Shown in pieces: positions 7,299 to 15,285 of a stretch of 45,389 nt of DNA (positions within the stretch are counted from its first letter, which is position 1; each line of letters starts with the position of its first letter). The notes beneath the pieces were generated by a model. The model had not been told where the DNA came from. It did not search any database and was given only the letters and a program-made list of their open reading frames with translations. A program made the position numbers and the translations under genes. Source of the stretch: an uncultured Eubacteriales bacterium (GTDB lineage: Bacteria; Bacillota; Clostridia; Oscillospirales; Oscillospiraceae); the NCBI GenBank assembly GCA_905198835.1, contig CAJKDY010000018.1, positions 1 to 45,389 of the forward strand, written 5' to 3'.

Positions 7299-8459
7299 TT
7301 ATTGCGCCAGTGTAAACCCTACCGCCTGGCACTGGGGGGCCTGCTGACCGTCCAGCCAAAAGAGGCGCAGCCGGTCGAACGCCGTGCCAACCTCCACCGT
7401 GGGAGAGCTGCCGGTGGCGGCCTTCACGCCGGTGAAGCGGCCATCCTGGTAGCAGGCCACGAACACCGTCTCGCCGCTGGGGACCGTGCCGTCAAAGGCG
7501 AGCGCGCCGGTCTCCGGGGCGTAGGTCCAGGGGAGGGCTCCGATCATGCCGCAGTACCCCACCTGTTCTCCACAGCGGCGGCAGACGCCGTCGGCGTCAG
7601 GATCGTGGCCCAGGGCGGGGATGACGTCGCCATAGGTCATCACCTCGTTGCACTTTACGCAGACGTAGTCTCCTGTGTAGCCCGCCTCGGTGCAGGTGGC
7701 CTCCTTCTTGTTTTGATAGACACAATCCAGGTGTTCGCAGAGCTCCACCGGGCTGCCGTCGTAGTAGTAAGGCTCGCTGTATGGGGACCAGGGACTGTTT
7801 CGAGTCTGAGCCACGTCAAAGGGCAGGTTTATGATGCGGAATTTGTAATACCCCGCGCCAAACTTCTCCAAAGCCCAAGTATCCACCGGCAGCCGCACGG
7901 TATCCCTGCCAATGATGCAATAGGCGTTGGAGACCGTCTGGTAGTTGCCGTCCTCGCTCTCGCAGAAGCGGAGCTGGAGCAGAGCGCCCTGTTCTTTGTC
8001 ATCGGTGCCCCGCTGCCAGGTGTGGAGGGGGAAGTCCCACACCGGGTCGGTAGGCGGGGCCAGCTGGGCGTCGGGGGCGGTGTAGGACCACTTGGGGGAG
8101 ATGGCCACGTCGCTGTCGTCGTCGCTGGCGGAGTCAAGGTCCATAAGGTTCTGGACGGTGAAATGGTAGACGCCGCTGTCCAGAGGAACGCTGTTTTCGG
8201 CCAGGAAGAGGCACAGGTCGTAGGCGCCGCCGTTGCTGCCAAAGTCGAACTTCCCTTGGGCCAGCAGGCTGTCGTCTTTGTAGACGGTGAGCAGGAAGAT
8301 CCCGGTGTAGTTGTCTCCCGGCTCCCAGACCATAACGCCGTAGCCGTCCTCCCAGGTCAGATCGGTAGGGGTGGACAGCTTGCTCGCCGCCACCGCCGTC
8401 GGGCACAGGGCGACTGCCAGAGCTAGGATCAGGACCGTGGCGAAAAATCTCTTTTTCAT
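7299..8459 (-). CDS. secreted protein with Fn3-like and cysteine-pair domains
   Basis: 386 residues. A signal peptide (MKKRFFATVLILALAVALCPTAVAA) precedes two fibronectin-III-like stretches (about 30-130 and 135-240, with STPTDLTWEDG and APPTDPVWDFP openings). A cysteine-rich segment follows (ATCTEAGYTGDYVCVKC, then CRRCGEQVGYCG), a repeat frequent in secreted clostridial proteins, and a short beta domain. There is no catalytic motif, sortase signal or SLH repeat, so it is probably released or bound through partners. ATG at 8457-8459 follows AAAGGAG. It is a single-gene unit with its own promoter and sits between two inverted copies of one hairpin. Function unknown. Confidence 0.75.
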   Translation of the reverse strand: MKKRFFATVLILALAVALCPTAVAASKLSTPTDLTWEDGYGVMVWEPGDNYTGIFLLTVYKDDSLLAQGKFDFGSNGGAYDLCLFLAENSVPLDSGVYHFTVQNLMDLDSASDDDSDVAISPKWSYTAPDAQLAPPTDPVWDFPLHTWQRGTDDKEQGALLQLRFCESEDGNYQTVSNAYCIIGRDTVRLPVDTWALEKFGAGYYKFRIINLPFDVAQTRNSPWSPYSEPYYYDGSPVELCEHLDCVYQNKKEATCTEAGYTGDYVCVKCNEVMTYGDVIPALGHDPDADGVCRRCGEQVGYCGMIGALPWTYAPETGALAFDGTVPSGETVFVACYQDGRFTGVKAATGSSPTVEVGTAFDRLRLFWLDGQQAPQCQAVGFTLAQ

Positions 8460-8486
8460 AACGCGCTCCTTTGTGTTTGATACGTC

Positions 8487-8515
8487 ATTTTATCCCCATT
8501 TTTCCCAAAAAGCAA
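8487..8515 (-). promoter_or_regulatory. promoter of the Fn3-like secreted protein gene
   Basis: Minus-strand TTGCTT (8510-8515) and TAAAAT (8487-8492) with a 17-bp spacer. Confidence 0.6.
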
Positions 8516-8524
8516 GGCCCTTGG

Positions 8525-8562
8525 CAAAAAGCGCTTCAGGCTCATGCCTGAAGCGCCGCTTT
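8525..8562 (-). terminator. terminator of the XRE regulator gene
   Basis: An 11-bp perfect stem (8531-8541 with 8546-8556), read on the minus strand, is followed by TTTTT. It starts 11 nt past the regulator's stop codon. The 26-nt core is the exact reverse complement of 7258-7283. Confidence 0.85.
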
Positions 8563-8567
8563 GTTTA

Positions 8568-8846
8568 TCACCGTCTCCGCAGGTCGTCGATGAGCTGTTG
8601 AATGTGGGTGGCCTGGGCGTCGGTTAATCCGGCGGCGTCCAGCGTTCGCTGTTTTTCCCTGCCCAACAGGTAATCGGTGCTGACCCCAAAAAAGTCCGCC
8701 AAACGGATCAGCAGATCGATGGAGGGGACGATGTTGCCGTTTTCCCAGTTGGATACGCTCTGCTTGCTGGCCCCGATCCGCTGGCCCAGCGCCACTTGAT
8801 TCAGCCCCTGCTCCTGACGCAGACGGCGAATGTTTTCCCCCAACAT
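8568..8846 (-). CDS. XRE-family transcriptional regulator
   Basis: 92 residues, starting MLGENIRRLRQEQ. The N-terminal two thirds are a Cro/CI-type helix-turn-helix: LNQVALGQRIGASKQSVSNWENG is the recognition region, and IDLLIRLADFFGVSTDYLLG the usual closing helices. A short C-terminal helix (ATHIQQLIDDLRRR) may dimerise. ATG at 8844-8846 follows GGAGGGT by 7 nt; the open frame extends 34 codons further but through the AT-rich operator region, so the longer start is rejected. It faces a five-gene surface cassette across an intergenic region containing a long inverted repeat, and is the likely regulator of both. Confidence 0.88.
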   Translation of the reverse strand: MLGENIRRLRQEQGLNQVALGQRIGASKQSVSNWENGNIVPSIDLLIRLADFFGVSTDYLLGREKQRTLDAAGLTDAQATHIQQLIDDLRRR

Positions 8847-8863
8847 AGAACGCACCCTCCACA

Positions 8864-8938
8864 TGGTCAAATATAATAATACTATTATCCCGAAATGCTT
8901 GACTAAATAAAAATACTTTAGTATTATAATATTTGACC
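8864..8938. promoter_or_regulatory. divergent promoter region with 20-bp inverted operator
   Basis: The 20-bp arms at 8865-8884 and 8919-8938 are reverse complements with one mismatch. Two further dyads lie within: ATAATA-C-TATTAT at 8876-8888 and AATACT-TT-AGTATT at 8912-8925. A plus-strand promoter (TTGACT 8899-8904, 17 bp, TATTAT 8922-8927) has its -10 box inside the right arm, so a bound dimer would block it. The left arm covers the likely minus-strand -10 region. The region is strikingly AT-rich against its surroundings. The arrangement fits an autoregulating XRE repressor. Confidence 0.7.
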
Positions 8939-8976
8939 CATTCGACAAAAAACGACACAGAGAGAGGGACGATCAC

Positions 8977-10209
8977 ATGAAGAAAAAGACGCGCGGGCTA
9001 TTATCTATGCTCCTGGCCCTGACCGTGCTGGCGGCCCTGGCGGCGTGCGGTGGCCCTACAGGTACGCAAAATGACCCGGGCCCACAGAGCTCGGACAGGA
9101 CCGGCCAGGCCGAGGGCGATCCCCGACTGGAGGATCCGGTCCAACCGGAAGAACTCGGCTGGGATCGAACCACGCTGAAGGGCTATCTGGTGAGCAGAAC
9201 AGCTCATACGCTGCTTCATGAGGGCTACAGTTCACTGACAAACGAGGGTATAGAGCGACTGCGCGAATACCCCCTTGAATGGTTTGATCTCACCACGATG
9301 GAGGAGGGCACGGTGGAGTTGAATATGCCCTTGGCCGATCTGTTCCCCGGGACAGTGGGCACGTTGAACGTGAAAACCGGCCTATATGAGTTGAAAGCCG
9401 ACCAACTATATACCGGGCAGAAGGAGGCATGGAACGAGCAGCAGCTGAAGGATCTGCTGTGTCAGGGCACGCAGGACGCGCCGTGGCACAGCGTGGATGT
9501 ATTTGAAACGGGCTGGGACGCTCCTGCCGCGCCATACTATCTCTCCGTCCACAACGCGTGGTTCACCGATGAGGGCACCTGTGAGCTGACAGGCGGAGAG
9601 GCTTGGTCCGATGTGGTCAACGGCTACAAAGGAACGTATCTGGTCAACGGTGACCGGCTCACCATCCAGATCTCTGAGGCGCAGGAACTGGTCCCGCTGG
9701 AAAATGACGAAGGCTATGACATTGTGTGGTCCCCGCGCCAGAAGACGCTGGAATATCAGCTGTTGCCTACCCAGACCGGCATGGCTTTTGTTCAGCTTGG
9801 TGTAAACGGCATCGGTTTTTCGGCAACGGACAGCACTGGCTCGGTCCTCTCCTGGCAGAAGGAGGAAGCCTTTGACTACACGAAGCCCTCTCTATCTGTT
9901 GCCCCAGAGCCCACCTCTGAGCCTGATGAACCTGTGTTTGAGGATAAGCCGACGGGGGTCCAGGACGCTTCGGATCTCTATAACACCCAGTGGACCTATC
10001 ACACCAAGATGGGGCCCTTTTCGCTGGAGTTACGTGAAGACGGCACCTATTCCATGGAGATCTACATGGTAGGGGAGACGCAGGAGGGCGCGTGGTCCTA
10101 TCAGGACGGAACGTTGTACATTGACGACCTGGAGTTTGTGGAACAGAACGATGATGGCAAAGTCGGCTTTTTCCATGAGGACGGCGAGTTCAGTATCTCG
10201 ATCTATTGA
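8977..10209 (+). CDS. lipoprotein, unknown function
   Basis: 410 residues. A signal sequence ends in a lipobox (LAALAAC, Cys24), so it is lipid-anchored on the outer face of the membrane. An acidic, Pro/Gly-rich linker precedes two beta-rich regions (about 55-130 and 165-300). A threonine/proline/glutamate linker (PEPTSEPDEPVFEDKP) leads to a C-terminal lipocalin-like domain (TQWTYHTKMGPFSLELREDGTYSME and GAWSYQDGTLYI), the DUF5640-like pattern seen in clostridial lipoproteins. GAGAGGGA precedes the ATG by 8 nt. It is the first gene of the cassette and is directly controlled by the inverted-operator promoter. Confidence 0.75.
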   Translation: MKKKTRGLLSMLLALTVLAALAACGGPTGTQNDPGPQSSDRTGQAEGDPRLEDPVQPEELGWDRTTLKGYLVSRTAHTLLHEGYSSLTNEGIERLREYPLEWFDLTTMEEGTVELNMPLADLFPGTVGTLNVKTGLYELKADQLYTGQKEAWNEQQLKDLLCQGTQDAPWHSVDVFETGWDAPAAPYYLSVHNAWFTDEGTCELTGGEAWSDVVNGYKGTYLVNGDRLTIQISEAQELVPLENDEGYDIVWSPRQKTLEYQLLPTQTGMAFVQLGVNGIGFSATDSTGSVLSWQKEEAFDYTKPSLSVAPEPTSEPDEPVFEDKPTGVQDASDLYNTQWTYHTKMGPFSLELREDGTYSMEIYMVGETQEGAWSYQDGTLYIDDLEFVEQNDDGKVGFFHEDGEFSISIY

Positions 10210-10277
10210 CCGGCCATTTTATGTGTGGTCGTTCCATAGTGTTTAAGCAAAATATATTTTGAAAAGGGGATGCTTTT

Positions 10278-11276
10278 ATGAACAAGAGGATCTTTGGGCT
10301 GGCCACAATGCTTTTGGCGTTGGCTATGCTAATGCTGCTAAGTGCATGCGGTGGGGCACCCAAGCCGCCTCAGGAGACGCAGATCAAGAATGATATCCCA
10401 CAAGAGCTTTTAACAGTACCTGTTTATAAAAACGGCGAAACGGAAACCTTTCCCTTGGACATAAGTTCCATCTCCATCGAGAAGAGACAAACCAACGAAA
10501 AGGATGATACCGTATACTGCGTACTTGAATTGGAAAATGAATTATATTGCGTTACCCGCCATGTAAGAATGGACTATACGTTTTACGATGAGGGCGGATG
10601 GATGCTCGACGGTTGCAGCGAAACCGAGGACTGGAAGATCAGCAAGGTGAAGGCCAACCCCTTTACGGAGGACGAGCTGATCCGTATGGTATCGGAATAC
10701 GATTCTGTCCAGATAGAGTCTGTTGAGGTGCTTCCGGAAGCCTGTGAAGTTGATACATTGTTTACGGTGGAAACGAAAGCCGAAAACCTAACGACCAGCG
10801 GCACTGTTGAGGTAAAGCGTAGCCTTGAGAGGACGAACGAGTGGACCAAGATCGAGTATAACTATGATGAGCTGCGCCTTGACTGGGATGTTGTCGGTCA
10901 CTGGTACGCCGATGTGGACACCGGGATATACCTTGACATATTAGACTATAGCGACGGGAAGATGCGCGTTGAGGCCGTCCGTGAAGACGTCGCACGTTCC
11001 GTTTTGAGCGGAGCCAATGATTACTACGGCAGAAATCTTCAAGATGAAAGCAATTGGCATGCTATTGTGGAAAACATTGATGTGCGTGAGATCCGGGACC
11101 CGAAGGAGAATACAGAGTGGTCGTACAAGGAAACGCCTCGCCTGAGAGCCAGCTTTGAAGCGTTTGGCGAGACGTACAGTTTTACGATATTCAAGGATTC
11201 TGCCAAAATGAGCTGGAGAATGGCGACGAGAGATCTTGTCAAGGTAGAGGATAATCCGTTTTTGCCGCTTTCATAA
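10278..11276 (+). CDS. lipoprotein, unknown function
   Basis: 332 residues with a lipoprotein signal (LAMLMLLSAC, Cys24). The mature part is rich in charged residues and predicted beta strands, and I recognise no family. It contains repeated Tyr/Trp-rich hairpins (DYTFYDEGGWMLDGCSETEDWKISKVKANPF) resembling the linkers of immunity or inhibitor lipoproteins, but this is not diagnostic. AAAAGGGG precedes the ATG. Codon and base use is more AT-rich than in flanking housekeeping genes (frequent ATA, TTA and AGA codons), suggesting acquisition. It lies 68 nt after the first lipoprotein, and 77 nt before the large surface protein. Confidence 0.7.
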   Translation: MNKRIFGLATMLLALAMLMLLSACGGAPKPPQETQIKNDIPQELLTVPVYKNGETETFPLDISSISIEKRQTNEKDDTVYCVLELENELYCVTRHVRMDYTFYDEGGWMLDGCSETEDWKISKVKANPFTEDELIRMVSEYDSVQIESVEVLPEACEVDTLFTVETKAENLTTSGTVEVKRSLERTNEWTKIEYNYDELRLDWDVVGHWYADVDTGIYLDILDYSDGKMRVEAVREDVARSVLSGANDYYGRNLQDESNWHAIVENIDVREIRDPKENTEWSYKETPRLRASFEAFGETYSFTIFKDSAKMSWRMATRDLVKVEDNPFLPLS

Positions 11277-11353
11277 AAGGGAAAACGTATAGGAATGGAC
11301 GTAGAAAGAACCTTGGGACAAGAGAAGGATGGCCGAATTTGGGAGATGATTAC

Positions 11354-14300
11354 ATGAAAAAGAGAATATTATCCATGATAGTTGCAGTCGTCACGCTCTT
11401 ATCCGTATGGAGCTTTGGCCCTGTAGCCCAGGCGGCTACATGGACAACGACGGAAGAGGGGTACAAGGTATATAACTACGCAAAGAATGCGGTGGGGACT
11501 TTTGAGATGCCCAGGACAGGTTTATGCCAAGCCTTTGTGCGGATATGCCTGGAGGAGTCGATTGGGATGAGAAACAGTCGCGGCGGGTGCTGCGCCATGA
11601 AGGCGGGGCAGACCAACATCATCTCTACCTCGCGGGACGATATTCCGCTGGGCGCGGCGGTGTACTTTGCGGGCTCTAAGATAACGTGTAGCCAGTGCGG
11701 ACAAAAGGCGGGACACGTTGGGATCTACATCGGAAACAACGAGATCGCCCACTCTTGGGGAAGTAATAAAGTCATTACAAAGAGTACCATTGACTATGTG
11801 ATCAACTGTGGTTATACCTATTGTGGCTGGGGCTGGCAGGGCGGATATGCCCTGGCGACCAGCAGTGATGAATTTGCCGCCACCATCCAGCCCGGTCTAT
11901 ACGCCCTGGCACCCGCGTGCGCGCCGGACAGACGGCTGGATGTGCAGGATGGCGCCACGGCTAGCGGCACGAACGTGCAGATCTGGCGCTCCAATGACAC
12001 TGCTGCACAGCAGTGGAACATTGAATCTCTTGGCGGCGGGTATTATAGGTTGGTGAGCCGGGAATCTGGCAAGGTGTTAGATGTAGCTGATGCCAAAAAG
12101 ACATCGGGAACCAATGTGCAGCAGTGCATCTGGACCGATAATCCGGCCCAGCGTTGGCGTTTTACCGATGCGGGAGATGGATACTATCATATCTCTCCAC
12201 AGTTAAATACGGACCTGCGCTTAGACGTAAATGAAAAAGAGGACGCGAATGGAACCAACGTGCAGCTATGGGAAGCAAATGATTCTTCAGCGCAAAAGTG
12301 GAAGCTGGTCCCGGTGTCGTACCCGGCGGAGACAGACCATGCACATCAAAAAGGAACATTTTTGTTCAATGAGGCGCAGCATCCCCATTATGGTTACTAT
12401 CAGTGTTCCTTATGTGGCGTAAATTTCACAGATGGGAGCACGGTCACAATGAGCAAGTGTTCAATTTGCAATCCCGCCAAAGCTACTGTGGGCGCTCCCT
12501 CGCAGCCCGCCGTTTCGGTGGATGGGCAGAGCGTGGCGGTTTCCTGGGACTACACTGGCACGGGAGAGAAGTTTGACGTTTATCTGGTGCAGGCTCCCTG
12601 GGGCTGGGAGGACATCAAATACCATGGGACGACAACAAATCGGTCCTACACCTTCACCAATGTGGCTCCTGGAGGATACGCGGCCTTTGTGATAGCTCGG
12701 CCCAATACTAACCGGGTGCAGTCCGGGTGGACAGACCTTTCCGTAGCGCAGCCTGCGGCAGATCAGCAGCCCGCTGCTTTGAGCGCCGCCAACAACAGCG
12801 CGGCCCAGCGGTTTGTGGACTTTGCTGTATCTCAGGTAGGGAAAAGAAGAGCAGATTACGGCTATAACACTTCGTGGTGTGGATACTTCGTGGGATGGTG
12901 TTCAGAGCAATTGGGTATGGAGTCCGTTCTGCCGCCCAAAAAGAATTCGGCAAACGGTGTAGCCGCATACCAGTATATTATCAACCGTGGGGGCAACGGT
13001 GTTCGCTTTTATGATGACCGCAGTGATATGCAGACCGGGACCTATCTGACGGACCGAAATGCCTATACGCCGCAAATCGGCGATATCGTGATCTTTTCGT
13101 GGGGGACCAGGGCTCCGGCAGGCCATCTCTACATTGACCATGTTGGTATTGTACAGAAGGTGGAAAATGGGCGAATCTATGTGGTCCATGGTAATTATCA
13201 CAGCGGAAAGGTATCTGGCGGGATCGTCTGCGGGCCGGGTTGCTCAACCTGCGGCGGCGCATCTTGGCCGCTAAGTTCCGGGGAGATCTACGCCTATGCC
13301 AGACCCAACTGGGCGAGTATCTCGGCGGAGAATGTGGTGACGCCGCCCAGTCAGACTGAACCGCAGCAGCCCAGTGTGACAGAGTACTTTGACTGCGATG
13401 TATATATTTATACTACCGCGGGCCAGGCCGTCAACGCCTACGCCAATATTTTTGACGCGAAGCGGAAGAACTGGTTTGACTTGGGACAGACCCTGTACAG
13501 TCGAAAGGGAGCCAAGGGCAGTGACGGCTCTACCTGGTATCAAGTCCAGGCCGTCAATGCCCGCGACGAGTTGGTCACGCTGTGGGTCAATGCTGGAAGT
13601 CCAGGGCTCACGATCGAGGAAATAGAACCCGAGCCCAACTGTGACAACGGCCACACCTGGGGCGCGTGGACAACGACGCGGGCGGCTACCTGTATGGAAA
13701 CCGGCCAAAGAGAACGTGCCTGTACGGTGTGTGGGACTACTCAAGCGGAACCCATCGACCGGCTGGAACATGACTACCGCCTGGACCGGGAGACGGATAC
13801 GACATTGCTCTACGTCTGTGCTAACTGCGGAGCCAGCTATACGGTCTATCAGGAGCCTGCCCCTGCGGAAAAGGGCAATATGGGGAACTTCACCGTCGGC
13901 GAGCGATACAGCGAGGGGATGTTCCGGGATGTGAAGCAGGGGGACTGGTTTGAAAGCAACGTGGCCGCCGTCTATGAGCTGGGTCTGATGCGGGGTACGG
14001 GAAGCGGGACCTTCTCGCCGGGCAACAATGTGACCTTGGCCGAGGCGGTCACCCTGGCTGCCCGGCTCCACAGCATTTATTATACCGGGGAGGCGAGCTT
14101 CCCCGGCTATGACGGCGGGAACTGGTACGATCCCTATGTGGACTACGCCAAGGAAAACGGGCTTATCAGCACAAACTACCTTTACACCAAGCCTGCCACC
14201 CGTGAGGAATTCGTCCACATTCTGGCCCGGGCTCTGCCCGAGGAGGCGCTGGAGCATGTCACGGGAAGAGCTGCGTTTGCCGATGACGGAGACATCGTCT

Positions 14301-14458
14301 ACATTTCCGATGTAGAGCTCCTGCAAAGGGCCGGGATCATTAATGGCATTCCCGAAAATGATCAGATCTATTTCAAACCCGCCGCCGCCATCACCCGCGC
14401 GGAGGTAGCCGCCATTGTGGGTCGTATGGCGCAGCCCGCTACCCGCGTGGGTTGGTAA
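11354..14458 (+). CDS. large surface protein: two cysteine-peptidase/amidase domains, ricin lectin, SLH anchor
   Basis: 1034 residues from ATG at 11354 (GGGAG upstream); an in-frame TTG at 11339 is less likely. Order: signal peptide (1-27); a CHAP/NlpC-like domain (about 35-165) with Cys58 in TGLCQAFVR, His121 in GHVGIYIG and His133 in IAHSWG; a ricin-type beta-trefoil (about 175-325) with three GTNVQ..W repeats ending QQW, QRW and QKW; a cysteine-pair zinc-like segment (YQCSLCG, KCSIC); an Fn3 domain (about 376-465); a second CHAP-like domain (about 480-640) with Cys509 in SWCGYFVGWC, His596 in DHVGIVQ and His612/Asn614; an SH3-like and a cysteine-rich segment; and SLH repeats (about 855-1034). 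It probably binds glycans and cleaves peptidoglycan or another amide at the cell surface. Confidence 0.85.
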   Translation: MKKRILSMIVAVVTLLSVWSFGPVAQAATWTTTEEGYKVYNYAKNAVGTFEMPRTGLCQAFVRICLEESIGMRNSRGGCCAMKAGQTNIISTSRDDIPLGAAVYFAGSKITCSQCGQKAGHVGIYIGNNEIAHSWGSNKVITKSTIDYVINCGYTYCGWGWQGGYALATSSDEFAATIQPGLYALAPACAPDRRLDVQDGATASGTNVQIWRSNDTAAQQWNIESLGGGYYRLVSRESGKVLDVADAKKTSGTNVQQCIWTDNPAQRWRFTDAGDGYYHISPQLNTDLRLDVNEKEDANGTNVQLWEANDSSAQKWKLVPVSYPAETDHAHQKGTFLFNEAQHPHYGYYQCSLCGVNFTDGSTVTMSKCSICNPAKATVGAPSQPAVSVDGQSVAVSWDYTGTGEKFDVYLVQAPWGWEDIKYHGTTTNRSYTFTNVAPGGYAAFVIARPNTNRVQSGWTDLSVAQPAADQQPAALSAANNSAAQRFVDFAVSQVGKRRADYGYNTSWCGYFVGWCSEQLGMESVLPPKKNSANGVAAYQYIINRGGNGVRFYDDRSDMQTGTYLTDRNAYTPQIGDIVIFSWGTRAPAGHLYIDHVGIVQKVENGRIYVVHGNYHSGKVSGGIVCGPGCSTCGGASWPLSSGEIYAYARPNWASISAENVVTPPSQTEPQQPSVTEYFDCDVYIYTTAGQAVNAYANIFDAKRKNWFDLGQTLYSRKGAKGSDGSTWYQVQAVNARDELVTLWVNAGSPGLTIEEIEPEPNCDNGHTWGAWTTTRAATCMETGQRERACTVCGTTQAEPIDRLEHDYRLDRETDTTLLYVCANCGASYTVYQEPAPAEKGNMGNFTVGERYSEGMFRDVKQGDWFESNVAAVYELGLMRGTGSGTFSPGNNVTLAEAVTLAARLHSIYYTGEASFPGYDGGNWYDPYVDYAKENGLISTNYLYTKPATREEFVHILARALPEEALEHVTGRAAFADDGDIVYISDVELLQRAGIINGIPENDQIYFKPAAAITRAEVAAIVGRMAQPATRVGW

Positions 14459-14487
14459 GGACCGACAAAATGAAAGGAGTACACACA

Positions 14488-15000
14488 ATGACAAAAAGGA
14501 ATCTGCTGATCGCCGCCATTTGGGCTTGGGTCGCCGGGTTGGTCTGCTTTGCTTTCCCCTTCCTTGTCTCGCCTTTTCTTGAGTTTGATCTGAGCGGATT
14601 TACGCTGTTGACAAAGATTACGTTCCATGAGGCCTTGCAAAAAGATATCGCTGAAATGCCGTATAATATTTGCCTAATTCTGTCGGCGGTGGCCGGCGTG
14701 GTGGGACTGTGTTCCACCGCCGCGTGCAACGGGTACTGGGAAAAGGCGAAAGACGGCGGCCGCCATATTATCGCGATGGTCAGCGGCGCTGTGGGAGTCT
14801 TGTGTCTCTTGCTGTTTCAGAGTACATATGGGGGCAGTGAGGCTGGGATGGAGCTGCGGCATTTAACATCCCCTGGCTGGGGTCGGAATCTGGCCTTGTT
14901 CTGCTTTATCGGGGCCACTGCCTGCGTGCTGGCTGCCACATTGGTCAAGGAAAAGACGACAACGAAGCAGAGCCAGGAGACAGAGGAACCGCCTGCATGA
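14488..15000 (+). CDS. four-helix membrane protein, unknown function
   Basis: 170 residues from ATG at 14488, 9 nt after AAAGGAG. Four hydrophobic segments are visible: LLIAAIWAWVAGLVCFAFPFLV, ICLILSAVAGVVGLC, IIAMVSGAVGVLCLLLF and LALFCFIGATACVLAATL. The C-terminal tail is polar, charged and cytoplasmic (KEKTTTKQSQETEEPPA). It starts 29 nt after the large SLH protein and is likely co-transcribed with it. No known transporter motif. It might assist export or display of its neighbour, but that is only context. Confidence 0.65.
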   Translation: MTKRNLLIAAIWAWVAGLVCFAFPFLVSPFLEFDLSGFTLLTKITFHEALQKDIAEMPYNICLILSAVAGVVGLCSTAACNGYWEKAKDGGRHIIAMVSGAVGVLCLLLFQSTYGGSEAGMELRHLTSPGWGRNLALFCFIGATACVLAATLVKEKTTTKQSQETEEPPA

Positions 15001-15228
15001 ATGACATCAGACGCGCCGTCTGCCGCCGCGCCTACCGCGGCAATGAGGGAAACCAGGCCGCAAGCAAAGAAGGGGGAACTGCTGGAGGATGGGGTGCAGG
15101 CTCGCTTCCCGGGTACTCGCGCCGATTGTGCGCAGGTACGCTGCCCCGCTTGCAACCAGGTGCAAAGCGCCCAGCGCAAGCAGTGTTATGGATGCGGCAT
15201 TGAATTTGTGTTTGACGAGGAAAAGTAA
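15001..15228 (+). CDS. small zinc-ribbon protein
   Basis: 75 residues. The C-terminal half carries a single zinc ribbon (RCPACNQ, then CYGCGIEF, 11 residues apart); the N-terminal half is Ala/Pro-rich and disordered. ATG at 15001 directly abuts the preceding stop (TGA at 14998-15000). An alternative ATG at 14997 opens a different, arginine-rich frame without the cysteine pairs and was rejected. It is the last gene of the cassette; a perfect-stem terminator follows 17 nt later. Function unknown. Confidence 0.65.
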   Translation: MTSDAPSAAAPTAAMRETRPQAKKGELLEDGVQARFPGTRADCAQVRCPACNQVQSAQRKQCYGCGIEFVFDEEK

Positions 15229-15244
15229 GAAAGAACAGATATAT

Positions 15245-15285
15245 AAACACAGCGGTTCAGGAGTTATCCTGAACCGCTGTGTTTG
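15245..15285. terminator. bidirectional terminator of the cassette and the DUF4830 gene
   Basis: A perfect 18-bp stem (15245-15262 with 15267-15284) around GTTA. It overlaps the stop codon of the minus-strand gene (15257-15259), so the hairpin is partly coding. Its core (AGCGGTTCAGGA) resembles the 26-nt hairpins at 7258 and 8531. Confidence 0.9.

Noticed and set aside
11339..11353. Upstream TTG start for the large surface protein
   Set aside because: ATG at 11354 begins a standard signal peptide and has GGGAG at suitable distance.
14997..15203. ATG at 14997 with better Shine-Dalgarno spacing in another frame
   Set aside because: The frame gives an arginine-rich protein without recognisable features; the frame from 15001 contains two CxxC pairs of a zinc ribbon.
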